From the NCBI RefSeq assembly GCF_018449795.1, contig NZ_JAAVVE010000025.1, positions 1 to 56,961 on the forward strand: 56,961 nucleotides of DNA, in the 5' to 3' direction. The translations under genes were made by a program, and so were the position numbers. Positions within the stretch are counted from its first letter, which is position 1. Every line of letters starts with the position of its first letter. Shown here piece by piece: positions 24,324 through 35,569 of this stretch. This stretch comes from Sphingomonas sp. dw_22 (GTDB taxonomy: Bacteria; Pseudomonadota; Alphaproteobacteria; Sphingomonadales; Sphingomonadaceae). The notes beneath the pieces were generated by a model. It was not told where the DNA came from. It searched no databases and worked only from the letters and a program-made list of their open reading frames with translations.

Positions 24324-25685
24324 TCAGTGATAGGTCGCGACGGCCAGGGCAGGTCGTGCCTCGACGGGCCGCATGGCGGGCTTTTCGCCCGAGAAGCCCG
24401 CCGCCTGTTCGGCGAGCTGCCGGACTTCGTTCATCAGGTTGCGCGCGGCGGCCGAGGTCTGCTCGACCATGGCGGCGTTCTGCTGGGTCGACTGGTCCAT
24501 CGTGCCGATCGCGGCACTGATCTGGCTGATCGCGGTCGATTGCGCCTGGTTGTCGGCCGCCATCTCGCCGAGCAGATTGTGAACCTCGCCGACATCCCCG
24601 GAGATGTTGACCAGCGCGCCATCGACCTTCTCGACCATCTGGACAGCGGCGACGATGTCGGTCTGGGTGGCGGTGAGCTGGTCACGGGCGCGGCCGGCTT
24701 CCTCTTCGGCACGCATCGCGAGCGCCGACACCAGATCCGCCACGACCGCGAAGCCGCGGCCCGCCTCACCGGCACGGCCAGCCTCGACCGCCGCGTTCAT
24801 CGCCAGCACCCGCGTCTGGAAGGCGATCTTGTCGAGCCCTTCGATCACGCTGTCGATGCCCTTGGCGCTCTCGCTGACCCGACCCATAGCCTGTACGGCC
24901 TCGTCGGCGATCGCGCGGCCGCCCGAGACCGTGGCGATGGCGCCGTCGGCCCGCTCCACCGTCCGTGATGCCGATTCCGCCGTCGCCTTCAGGCGGCCGT
25001 CCATCTGGCTCACCGCCGCCGAAGTCTCCTCCAGGCTGGCGGCATTGGCTTCGGTGCGGCGCGCCAGATTTTCCGATGCCTCGGATATCTCGCTCGATCC
25101 GGCGAGGATATTGTCCGTCGCGGTAGCGATCGAGGCCAGCAGCGCGTTGAGCTCGGCCTCGCGTTTTTCCAGCGCGGCCATGGATTTCGCCCGTTCCGCC
25201 TGCGCTTCCTCGAAATAGACCGAGACGGCGAGTTCCAGATCGAGCAGCGCTGCCTTCACCAGCGCCGCGACCTCGTCGGCGGCAGAGCGGTTGACCCCGC
25301 CGAACCTGCTCCCGCCGCCCTCCAGCACTTCGCGGACCAGCGCTTCGAGCACGATCGAGTAGCCGCCGATATACCAGCGCGGCTCCAGCCCGATCCGGGC
25401 ATGGACGCTGCCGATGCGGCGCACGCTCGCATAATAGTCGTCGTCGAAGCGGCCGTCCCACAGCCGCCGCCAATGCGCCTGCTGCAAGCCCTTCGCGCCC
25501 TGCACATGTGCGGCGTCGCGAAAGAAATGCCGCACGCCTTCGGTGCGCGCGATCCTGTCGTAAAGCCGTTCGAGCGCCGCCGGCACCCTGGGCATCAGCC
25601 TGGTGGCGAGCCGCGCGAGCGTCGCGCGCTGCGCATTGTCCATTCCCACGAACGCAAGGCGCGTATTCAGATCCTCAGCCGACAT
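24324..25685 (-). CDS. Globin-coupled methyl-accepting chemotaxis protein (HemAT-like)
   Basis: 453-residue soluble receptor without TM segments. Residues ~15-155 form a protoglobin sensor domain; the heme-proximal His lies in SVHARIGLEPRWYIGGY, which matches globin-coupled sensors. A helical MCP signalling domain follows, with the hairpin region IEGLDKIAFQTRVLAMNAAV, EAGRAGEAGRGFAVVAD and then LVSALAMRAEEEAG, which departs from the usual DEVRKLAE run. It would sense oxygen or other gases and signal to CheA. ATG at 25685 has a GGGGAGAGAG ribosome site. No che genes are in the window. Confidence 0.87.
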   Translation of the reverse strand: MSAEDLNTRLAFVGMDNAQRATLARLATRLMPRVPAALERLYDRIARTEGVRHFFRDAAHVQGAKGLQQAHWRRLWDGRFDDDYYASVRRIGSVHARIGLEPRWYIGGYSIVLEALVREVLEGGGSRFGGVNRSAADEVAALVKAALLDLELAVSVYFEEAQAERAKSMAALEKREAELNALLASIATATDNILAGSSEISEASENLARRTEANAASLEETSAAVSQMDGRLKATAESASRTVERADGAIATVSGGRAIADEAVQAMGRVSESAKGIDSVIEGLDKIAFQTRVLAMNAAVEAGRAGEAGRGFAVVADLVSALAMRAEEEAGRARDQLTATQTDIVAAVQMVEKVDGALVNISGDVGEVHNLLGEMAADNQAQSTAISQISAAIGTMDQSTQQNAAMVEQTSAAARNLMNEVRQLAEQAAGFSGEKPAMRPVEARPALAVATYH

Positions 25686-25848
25686 GTCTCTCTCCCCATC
25701 CGCCACGCAAATCCACACGCGACCAGGAAGAGAGCGCATAATCGCCCCGCCCTTCAGTCCCTCCGATTATAGGAAGGAATGGAGGAAACGGTTCGCTGCC
25801 GTAATATTTTACGCCCCTGTCACTCCGTAATGTCCACAGGGTCCGCGC

Positions 25849-28512
<2,664 letters not shown>

Positions 28513-28606
28513 TCCCGATCCCTTTTGACCGTCCCCACCAAGGGCGGCACGGACCGCCTATCGCAGGTGCGAAGAAACAAAAATGGCTGACTGCGTTGTC
28601 AGGAGG

Positions 28607-28663
28607 CAAGTTTCTTTTATCAGACTATTGAGAAACTTGAGGAAAGTTATCTGATTACTTTCC
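28607..28663. other. Two stem-loops in AT-rich glyS-ppdK gap
   Basis: CAAGTTTCT (28607-28615) pairs with AGAAACTTG (28631-28639), loop 15. GGAAAGT (28641-28647) pairs with ACTTTCC (28657-28663), loop 9. They are adjacent and lie in one of the few AT-rich gaps of the window. On the minus strand this is the leader of ppdK or the trailer of glyS. Confidence 0.5.
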
Positions 28664-28679
28664 GATAATGTCCTCAGCT

Positions 28680-31004
28680 TTATCCCTCGATCCGTGAGAA
28701 GTCGGCCACTTTGTGCACTGCGTCACGCATACGCACGAGCAGGCCCAAACGCATCTCGCGTTTGAAGGAGTCGGCGTCGTTCACGGTGACCTGATCGAAA
28801 AATGCGTCGATCGGCCCGCGCAGCGTGGCGAGCGCGGCCATGGCGCCTTCGAAATCCTCCGCCGCGACGGCGGCCTCGGCCTTCGGCTCGGCGGCATCGA
28901 GCGCTTCGGCCAGCGCGGATTCGGCCGGCTCGGCTTCGTAGATCTCGTTGTCGGCCACTTCGCCGGGGACGAAATTCTCCTTCTTCAGGATATTCGCGGC
29001 GCGCTTGTACCCGGCGAGCAGGTTGGCCCCTTCCTCGGTGGCGACGAAGGCCTGGAGCGCCTTCACCCGGGCGAGCAGGCGAACGAGATCGTCCTCGCCG
29101 CCGAGCGCGAACACCGCGTCGATCAGGTCGTGGCGAACGCCGGCCTCGCGCTGCTGGACCTTGAGGCGGTCGGCGAAGAAAGGAACCACGAGTTCGGCCG
29201 CGCCATGAATTTTCATCAAGCGGTCGAAGCGTTCTAGGCCAGGGCTACTGACAGTGACTGGCCCGTATATTGGCTTGTCGCCTATCATCACGGTGAATTG
29301 ATTACCGTCCTGCTCAAGATGAATATTGGCGTCGCCATAATCACGAAATGGTGGAATATCACTCCCGCGTACGGACGCCAGTGTATGCCAGCGTTGATAA
29401 TGAAGGCTCCGGTCAGCAACTGCACCAAGCGAACAACGAATCTCATTTTCCAACAGGATGCGAATGATGCCCAACGCTGCTCGGCGAAGCGCATAGGGAT
29501 CACGTGATCCAGAGGGCTGTTCTCCCTCGATGAAGAACCCAACGATTGAATCCAGCTTATCCGCCAGCGACACCGCCACCGTCACCGGCGCGGTAGGCAC
29601 ATCATCGCCCTGCCCGACCGGCTTGTAATGATCGCGGATCGCCTCGGCGACTTCGGCCGGCTCGCCCTGCGCGGCGGCGTAATAGCCGCCCATCAGGCCC
29701 TGAAGCTCGGGGAACTCGCCGACCATGCCGGTGACGAGATCGGCCTTGGCGAGTCGCGCGGCGCGCTCGGCCATGTCGGCTAAGCCCTCTCCCCTCCGGG
29801 GAGAGGGTTGGGAGAGGGGCAGTTCGGCAAGCGGAGCGCTGGAGGATGACTCCCCCTGTCCCCGGAGGGGAGAGGGGGAAGAAGTGACGATCCCCTCTTC
29901 CACCAGCCAGCGCGCGAGCTTCGCCACGCGCTCCACCTTGTCCGCCACCGTCCCCAGCTTCTCGTGGAAGACGATCTTCTCGAGCTTCTTCGCGTTTTCC
30001 GCGAGCGGCACCTTCAGGTCCGTCTCGTAGAAGAAGCGCGCATCGCTCAGCCGCGCCGCGAGCACCTTCTGGTTGCCTTCGACGATTCTACCGCCGCCGT
30101 CCGCCGCATCGATATTCGCCACGCAGACGAATGCGTTGGCCAGCTTCCCCGCCCCATCGCGACACACGAAATATTTCTGGTTCACGCGCGCGGTGAGCTG
30201 GATCACTTCGGGCGGAACCTGGAGGAAATCCGCATCGAAGCGCCCGAGCAGCGGCACCGGCCATTCGGTGAGCCCGGCATTCTCGAACAGCAGCCCATCG
30301 TCCTCGACCAGCGTCAGCCCGGCCTTCTGCGCGGCCATCTTGGCGCCCAGCGCGATGATGCCGCGCCGTTCGGCCCCGTCGACCACGACATGGCAGGCGC
30401 GCAGCTTCTCGACATAATCGGCGGCCGAGCCGATCGTGATCGCGCCCGGATGATGGAAGCGATGCCCGACGGTGGCGGCACCGGAGCGCAGCCCGGCGGC
30501 CTCGAACTCGACCACGTCCTCGCCCAGGATCGCGACGATACCCTGCAACGGACGCACCCAACGCTGGCTCTCGGTGGAGAGCGACCCCGCGCCCCAGCGC
30601 ATCGACTTGGGCCAGGGAAAGGCGCGGATCACGGCGGGCACTGTCTCGGCGATCACCTGCGCCGTCGGCCGGCCGGGCTTGTCGACCACGGCGAACAGCA
30701 CGCCGTCCCGCTCGACAAGCTGGTCCTCGGCCAGTCCGGTCTTGCGCAGGAAGCCTTCCAGCGCCTGCGGCGGTGCGCCGACGCGCGGCCCCTTGGTCTC
30801 CTCGGAGACGGCGGCTGTCTGGTCGGGCAGGCCCCTGGCGATCAGCGCAAGCCGACGCGGCGTCGCATAAGTGACGATTCCGGCGGCCTTCAGCCCGGCC
30901 TTGTCCAGCTCGGCAACGAAGAGCCGCGCAAGATCCTCCCGCGCCTTTTCCTGCATGCGCGCAGGGATTTCTTCGGAGCGGAGTTCGAGGAGGAAGTCGG
31001 TCAC
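28680..31004 (-). CDS. glyS: Glycyl-tRNA synthetase beta subunit, with in-frame repeat insertion
   Basis: The alpha2beta2 glycyl-tRNA synthetase charges tRNA-Gly; this is the beta subunit, 774 residues, longer than the usual ~690-700. The start is GTG at 31004, overlapping the glyQ stop by 4 bp; [20 protein letters not shown] follows as in the family. Conserved blocks include [48 protein letters not shown] and [14 protein letters not shown]. Two oddities break the family pattern. Bases 29782-29884 are a palindromic repeat translated in frame (peptide [20 protein letters not shown] and onward). Bases ~29215-29560 use AT-rich codons and encode an extra ~60-residue segment ([19 protein letters not shown] onward). 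No stop or frameshift is seen, so the protein is probably functional. Confidence 0.93.
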   Translation of the reverse strand: MTDFLLELRSEEIPARMQEKAREDLARLFVAELDKAGLKAAGIVTYATPRRLALIARGLPDQTAAVSEETKGPRVGAPPQALEGFLRKTGLAEDQLVERDGVLFAVVDKPGRPTAQVIAETVPAVIRAFPWPKSMRWGAGSLSTESQRWVRPLQGIVAILGEDVVEFEAAGLRSGAATVGHRFHHPGAITIGSAADYVEKLRACHVVVDGAERRGIIALGAKMAAQKAGLTLVEDDGLLFENAGLTEWPVPLLGRFDADFLQVPPEVIQLTARVNQKYFVCRDGAGKLANAFVCVANIDAADGGGRIVEGNQKVLAARLSDARFFYETDLKVPLAENAKKLEKIVFHEKLGTVADKVERVAKLARWLVEEGIVTSSPSPLRGQGESSSSAPLAELPLSQPSPRRGEGLADMAERAARLAKADLVTGMVGEFPELQGLMGGYYAAAQGEPAEVAEAIRDHYKPVGQGDDVPTAPVTVAVSLADKLDSIVGFFIEGEQPSGSRDPYALRRAALGIIRILLENEIRCSLGAVADRSLHYQRWHTLASVRGSDIPPFRDYGDANIHLEQDGNQFTVMIGDKPIYGPVTVSSPGLERFDRLMKIHGAAELVVPFFADRLKVQQREAGVRHDLIDAVFALGGEDDLVRLLARVKALQAFVATEEGANLLAGYKRAANILKKENFVPGEVADNEIYEAEPAESALAEALDAAEPKAEAAVAAEDFEGAMAALATLRGPIDAFFDQVTVNDADSFKREMRLGLLVRMRDAVHKVADFSRIEG
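29782..29884. repeat. Palindromic repeat family B inside glyS
   Basis: Two hairpin arms, CCCTCTCCCCTCCGGGGAGA at the left and CCCCGGAGGGGAGAGGGGG at the right, flank a ~55-bp middle. A relative lies at 36679 between ychF and the merR-type gene. The element is ~102 bp and leaves the glyS frame open, adding about 33 residues. In-frame palindromic elements of this kind are known from Rickettsia (RPE). Confidence 0.8.
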
Positions 31005-31867
31005 GCCGCCCACCCGTTCTTCTCCATCCACGCCGCGCAGCTGCCCTTCGCCAGATCGCGCACCCGGCCGATATAGGCCTGGCGCTCCGCCACCGAGATC
31101 ACGCCGCGCGCATTGAGCAGGTTGAAGATGTGGCTCGCCTCGATCGCCTGCTCATAGGCCGGGATCGGCAGGCCCGCCGCCAGGCAGTTCTCGCATTCGG
31201 CCGCAGCCTTTTTGAACAGGTCGAACAGCGCATCGGTATCGGCGACCTCGAAGTTCCACTTCGACATCTCGCGCTCATTCTCCAGGAACACGTCGCCATA
31301 GCTGACGCCCGCATCGTTGAAGGCGAGGTCGTACACGCTGTCCTTGTTCTGGATGTACATCGCCAGCCGCTCGAGCCCATAGGTCAGCTCGCCCGCCACC
31401 GGCTTGCAGTCATAGCCGCCCATCTGCTGGAAATAGGTGAACTGGGTCACCTCCATCCCGTCGCACCAGACTTCCCAGCCCAGGCCCCAGGCACCGAGCG
31501 TGGGCGACTCCCAATCGTCCTCGACGAAGCGGATGTCATGCTGGGTGAAATCCACGCCGATCGCCGCCAGCGAGCCCAGATAGAGTTCCTGGAGATCGGG
31601 CGGGCTCGGCTTCAGGATCACCTGATACTGGTAATAATGCTGGAGCCGGTTCGGATTCTCGCCATAGCGGCCGTCCGTGGGCCGGCGGCAGGGCTGGACG
31701 AACGCCGCGTTCCACGGATCCGGGCCGAGCGCGCGCAGCGTCGTGGCGGGGTGGAAGGTGCCCGCGCCCATGCGCATGTCATAGGGCTGGAGGATCAGGC
31801 AGCCGCGCGCGCTCCAGTAATCGTGGAGCTTCAGGATCATGCGCTGGAAGCTGAGAGATTCGGACAA
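31001..31867 (-). CDS. glyQ: Glycyl-tRNA synthetase alpha subunit
   Basis: 288 residues, usual length. It carries the class II catalytic core: [20 protein letters not shown], then [40 protein letters not shown] and the [15 protein letters not shown] motif 3 region. ATG at 31867 gives the canonical N-terminus. The glyS start overlaps its stop, consistent with balanced subunit synthesis. Confidence 0.97.
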   Translation of the reverse strand: MSESLSFQRMILKLHDYWSARGCLILQPYDMRMGAGTFHPATTLRALGPDPWNAAFVQPCRRPTDGRYGENPNRLQHYYQYQVILKPSPPDLQELYLGSLAAIGVDFTQHDIRFVEDDWESPTLGAWGLGWEVWCDGMEVTQFTYFQQMGGYDCKPVAGELTYGLERLAMYIQNKDSVYDLAFNDAGVSYGDVFLENEREMSKWNFEVADTDALFDLFKKAAAECENCLAAGLPIPAYEQAIEASHIFNLLNARGVISVAERQAYIGRVRDLAKGSCAAWMEKNGWAA

Positions 31868-31976
31868 GATTAGCTACCCATGGTGGGGATATAACGCGGC
31901 CGCTTTGGCGCAGCGTGCCGGGAGGGTCAACCGGCGCGGCGTTGACACTGTCGTCCCACGCGCTCCAAGGCGGGGC

Positions 31977-32858
31977 ATGATCCGCGCGCTCCTGCTTGGC
32001 CTGTTGCTGCTATTGGGCGCTTGCAAGGCCACGCCCGAGCCCAAGGCCAGGGATGCCGATCCGGCGCTATGGGTCGTCCGCGACGCCGACACCACGATCT
32101 ACCTGTTCGGCACCGTCCATATGATGCGGCCCGGCCTCACCTGGTTCGACGAGGCGGTGCGCAAGGCGTTCGATGCCAGCGACGCGCTGGTGCTGGAGCT
32201 GGTGATGCCGCCCGAGGACCAGATGCAGGCGCTGGTCGCCGAACTGGGCACGACGAAATCCGGCCCCATTCTGCCGCAGCAACTGCCCCCCGCCCTTGCC
32301 GCCAAGCTGCGCGCGGCGCTTCCCCAGGCAGGCATGTCGCCCGATGCGCTCGATCATGCCGAGCCCTGGCTGGCGGCGATGACGCTGTCGGTCCAGCCGC
32401 TCCGCCAGCTCGGCTATGACGACAAGGACGGCGCCGAGCAGGTGCTGAACGCCGCGGCCAGGGCGGCGGGCAAGCCGATCGTCGGGCTGGAGACCGCGCG
32501 CCAGCAATTCGGCTATTTCGACCGGCTCTCTGCGCCCGCCCAGCGCCAGTTGCTGGAAACGACTCTCGACGACCTGCCCAATGCCGCCACCGAGATCGAG
32601 ACGATGGTGCAGGACTGGAGCGCCGGCGACGCCGATGCGCTGGCGCGGCTGCTCAACGCCGATCTCGATCGCGCGCCCGAGCTGAAACAGGCGCTGCTGG
32701 TGACGCGCAACCGCAACTGGGCGAACTGGATCGCGGCGCGGATGCGGCAGCCCGGCACCGTGTTCGTCGCGGTCGGCGCCGGGCATCTGGCGGGCACCGA
32801 CAGCGTGCAGGCGGAGCTGGCGAAGCGCGGGCTGAAGGTGGAGCGGGTGCGCTACTAG
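31977..32858 (+). CDS. TraB/GumN family lipoprotein
   Basis: 293-residue predicted lipoprotein. The signal sequence MIRALLLGLLLLLGAC ends in a lipobox Cys. Conserved points are TTIYLFGTVHMMRPGLTWF near the N-terminus and VFVAVGAGHLAGTDSVQAEL near the C-terminus, which define the TraB/GumN (TIKI-like) fold of putative metal-dependent proteases. The catalytic activity of bacterial members is not established. ATG at 31977 follows AAGG; a 46-codon upstream extension overlaps the glyQ promoter region and is rejected. A TTGACA at 31942-31947 may be its -35. Confidence 0.85.
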   Translation: MIRALLLGLLLLLGACKATPEPKARDADPALWVVRDADTTIYLFGTVHMMRPGLTWFDEAVRKAFDASDALVLELVMPPEDQMQALVAELGTTKSGPILPQQLPPALAAKLRAALPQAGMSPDALDHAEPWLAAMTLSVQPLRQLGYDDKDGAEQVLNAAARAAGKPIVGLETARQQFGYFDRLSAPAQRQLLETTLDDLPNAATEIETMVQDWSAGDADALARLLNADLDRAPELKQALLVTRNRNWANWIAARMRQPGTVFVAVGAGHLAGTDSVQAELAKRGLKVERVRY

Positions 32859-32971
32859 CGGCGCCCTTGCCCTTTCGCCGCTTCTCCGCTATGCGCCCGC
32901 GCTCCGAGCCAGGGTCATCCCTGGAGGCCTGGCCGGTGAACGTTAAACTTTAAACGCATTGGAATCGACAC

Positions 32972-33583
32972 ATGAGCGACACGCTTACGCTGTCGGCCGA
33001 GACGCGCGAACAGGTTGGCAAGGGAGCCTCCCGTTTGCTTCGTCGTGAAGGCCGCGTCCCCGCCGTGATCTATGGCAACAAGCAGGATCCCGCGAGCATC
33101 CACGTCAACGAGCGCGAGCTCATGAAGCTGCTGATGACCGGCCACTTCATGAATTCGGTTGTGATGGTCAACGGCGAGCGCACGCTGCCGAAGGACGTCG
33201 CGTTCGATCCCGTCAGCGATCGCCCGGTCCATGTCGACTTCCTGCGCATCTCCGAGCATGCCAGCGTCCATGTCGAAGTGCCGATCGTGTTCACCGACGA
33301 AGAGCTGAGCCCCGGCATCAAGCGCGGCGGTGTGCTCAACATCGTCCGCCACGAGCTCGAGCTGGTCGTCGATGCGGCGAGCATCCCGGACGAGGTCACG
33401 GTCTCGCTCAAGGGCGTCGAAGTCGGCGATTCGATCCACATCTCGGCGGTGACGCTGCCCAAGGGCGCGACGCCCGCGATCACCGATCGCGACTTCACCA
33501 TCGCCACCGTGGTCGCTCCGTCGGCACTCAAGTCGAGCGAAGGCGAGACGCAGACCGAAGGCGCCGAGGGCGAAGCCGCGTAA
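32972..33583 (+). CDS. rplY: 50S ribosomal protein bL25 (general stress protein CTC form)
   Basis: 203 residues, the long CTC-type L25. The N-terminal 5S-rRNA-binding beta barrel has [20 protein letters not shown] and the [11 protein letters not shown] strand. The C-terminal TL5 domain follows with [21 protein letters not shown] short acidic tail ends the protein. It binds 5S rRNA in the central protuberance of the ribosome. A strong terminator follows before pth, so the two genes may be partly separate units. Confidence 0.95.
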   Translation: MSDTLTLSAETREQVGKGASRLLRREGRVPAVIYGNKQDPASIHVNERELMKLLMTGHFMNSVVMVNGERTLPKDVAFDPVSDRPVHVDFLRISEHASVHVEVPIVFTDEELSPGIKRGGVLNIVRHELELVVDAASIPDEVTVSLKGVEVGDSIHISAVTLPKGATPAITDRDFTIATVVAPSALKSSEGETQTEGAEGEAA

Positions 33584-33607
33584 TTCGCGCTTCGAACTTC
33601 GCGGTTC

Positions 33608-33652
33608 AAAAAATCGCCTCCGCGCCCTAGGTGCGGGGGCGATTTTCTTTTT
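33608..33652 (+). terminator. Intrinsic terminator after rplY
   Basis: AAATCGCC...CGC pairs with GCG...GGCGATTT around a 9-nt loop, followed by TTCTTTTT. It sits 25 bp after the rplY stop and 12 bp before the pth start. Confidence 0.8.
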
Positions 33653-33663
33653 GGGGTGAAGCG

Positions 33664-34233
33664 ATGCAGCTCTGGGTCGGCCTGGGCAATCCGGGTCCGC
33701 AATATGCGATGCACCGGCACAATGTCGGGTTCATGGCGGTGGACGCCATTGCCGAGGTGCATGGCTTCTCCGCGCCGAAGAAGCAGTTCCAAGGCTGGAC
33801 GCAGGAGGGGCGGATCGGCACCGAGAAGATCGTGCTGCTCAAGCCCGGCACCTTCATGAACGAGAGCGGCCGCGCGGTGCGCGCGGCGATGGATTTCTAC
33901 AAGCTGGCGCCGGCGGACGTCACCGTCTTCCACGACGAGCTCGATCTGGCCCCGATGAAGGTCAAGGTGAAGACCGGCGGCGGCACCGCGGGCCATAACG
34001 GCCTGCGCTCGACCGACGCACATATCGGCCCCGATTTCCGCCGCGTGCGCCTGGGCATCGGCCATCCGGGGCACAAGGACCGCGTCACCGGCTATGTGCT
34101 CGGCAATTACGCCAAGGCCGAGATCGAGCCGCTGAGCGACATGCTGGGCGCCGTGGCGGCCGAGGCGCCCTGGCTGGCAGCGGGCGACGATGCGCGCTTC
34201 ATGAGCGAAGTCGCGCTGCGGCTCCGGGACTGA
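33664..34233 (+). CDS. pth: Peptidyl-tRNA hydrolase
   Basis: 189 residues, usual length. It recycles peptidyl-tRNA released from stalled ribosomes. The catalytic residues are in place: WVGLGNPGPQYAMHRHNVGF with His 20, then KPGTFMNESGRAV with the Asn, HDELDLAPMKVKVKTGGGTA and AGHNGLRSTDAHIG. ATG at 33664 starts the canonical N-terminus; the 11-residue extension to 33631 lies in the terminator. The rplY-pth-ychF order is common in alphaproteobacteria; here one lipoprotein gene interrupts it. Confidence 0.96.
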   Translation: MQLWVGLGNPGPQYAMHRHNVGFMAVDAIAEVHGFSAPKKQFQGWTQEGRIGTEKIVLLKPGTFMNESGRAVRAAMDFYKLAPADVTVFHDELDLAPMKVKVKTGGGTAGHNGLRSTDAHIGPDFRRVRLGIGHPGHKDRVTGYVLGNYAKAEIEPLSDMLGAVAAEAPWLAAGDDARFMSEVALRLRD

Positions 34234-34235
34234 AA

Positions 34236-34264
34236 GAAAAAGGGCCCCGGTTTCCCGGAGCCCC
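34236..34264 (-). terminator. Intrinsic terminator for the TbpB-like gene
   Basis: Read on the minus strand, GGGGCTCCGG pairs with CCGGGGCCCT around GAAA, then TTTTTCTTTC follows. It lies 27-55 bp after the stop of the lipoprotein gene and also abuts the pth stop. Confidence 0.7.
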
Positions 34265-34290
34265 TCGTCTCTCGTCCCGAAAGGGAGGCG

Positions 34291-35286
34291 TTACTTCTTG
34301 CCGATCACTTCGCCGACCAGACGCTGCTCGGCGCCGCCGTTCGTGCCGGCGGCCGCGAAGGTGATGCCGATATTCTCGCCCTGCGAGCCGAAGAAGCCGC
34401 CCGCCAGCGTGCCCGACAGCGCGCTGCCGCTGGTGAAGCTGCCGGTGAACTGGTTCTGGCCGACCGGGATCGCACCCTGCGCGGTGAGCGTCGCATAGGG
34501 CACCGCCGCGCCGCCGCCCGCAGGCAGCGTGGTGAGGGTGAGCGTCAGGTCGACCTGGCCGGTCGCGAAATTCACTGCGCTGGTGACGGTGCCCGAAACC
34601 CGCGAGACCGTCGTGGCCCCACCGGCGACGCTGACCAGCCGGCCGACGACGCGCGAGGAATAATTGACCGTGCCGGCGGTCGGCATGTCGGTCAGCACCG
34701 TCGGATAGCCGAACACGGTATAGGTCAGGCGCTTCTGGCCCGTGGTCGAATCGCCACGCCACCAATTGGCGTAGCTCACCCGGGTAAGGGCCAGCGAAGC
34801 ATCGCTGGTGACCACCGACGGGATCGTGTTGTTCAGGAACTCCGCCTGGGAGAAATTGCCCGCCACCGCGCCCTCGGCGGTGCTGACGGTGCGGAAGATA
34901 TATTCGGGCACGGTCGCTACCGGCGCGGTGGTGAGGTTCGCGTTCACGAACCTCGATTCCTCGACATTCTCATGCACCACGTAGGTTCCAGTGGCGATCG
35001 CCGAATCGAGCGCGAGGCGCACGCGGCTCGACATCATCTCGGTGCTGGCGACGCCCAGCGTGACCGCGCCGGCATCCGGATCGCCGGTATAGCTGGTGGC
35101 CGCGTTGATCGTGGTGAACTCGGTCGCGGCAGCCAGCGGCAGCGCGACATAGGTCGGCGACGGCGTGGGTGTCGGCGTCGGCGTGGGAGTCGGCGTGGGG
35201 GTCGGATCGGAATCGTCGCCGCCGCCGCAGCTCGACAGCGCGAACGCAGCCAATGCGGCGCTCATGATGATGTGACGGCGAATCAT
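34291..35286 (-). CDS. TbpB-like (transferrin-binding-protein-like) surface lipoprotein
   Basis: 331 residues. A lipoprotein signal (ALAAFALSSC) is followed by GGGDDSD and a (Pro-Thr)8 linker, a flexible tether. The C-terminal ~100 residues have SGTLAGGFFGSQGENIGITF, the signature strand-turn of TbpB/factor-H-binding-like beta barrels. Small one-barrel members of this group are surface lipoproteins, often Slam-dependent, that bind metal or heme carriers. No TonB partner or Slam gene adjoins this one. The PT tract is encoded by 6-bp repeats, so its length can vary without frameshift. The ligand is unknown. Confidence 0.65.
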   Translation of the reverse strand: MIRRHIIMSAALAAFALSSCGGGDDSDPTPTPTPTPTPTPTPSPTYVALPLAAATEFTTINAATSYTGDPDAGAVTLGVASTEMMSSRVRLALDSAIATGTYVVHENVEESRFVNANLTTAPVATVPEYIFRTVSTAEGAVAGNFSQAEFLNNTIPSVVTSDASLALTRVSYANWWRGDSTTGQKRLTYTVFGYPTVLTDMPTAGTVNYSSRVVGRLVSVAGGATTVSRVSGTVTSAVNFATGQVDLTLTLTTLPAGGGAAVPYATLTAQGAIPVGQNQFTGSFTSGSALSGTLAGGFFGSQGENIGITFAAAGTNGGAEQRLVGEVIGKK

Positions 35287-35569
35287 TCGAAAGCTCCTCG
35301 TGAATACGCAACCTGCCGAAAGGCGTGTCGCCCCTGTACCTCAGATGAACGGGCCTCCGTCAAGCGACGAACCGCGCCGTTTCCCGCGCAAGCGCGCCCA
35401 TCCTCAAGACGGAGCCGAACCCTTTCCCCCGTAATGCGGCGATTTAAGGGCCTGGAGCAACCCCGGGGCGCTCCCCCGCACCTCCGACTGGAAAGTGCGG
35501 CGCTTTGCGCCTATCGAGCGCGCATTCATCGGCCCGCCGGGGCCGCCACATCACAGGATCACGATACTC

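Noticed and set aside
29964..31076. 370-residue open frame opposite glyS
   Set aside because: Antisense shadow of a conserved gene with no domains.
35150..35210. Tandem repeat as a possible CRISPR or minisatellite
   Set aside because: Six-base units encode a Pro-Thr linker in a lipoprotein; there are no spacers.
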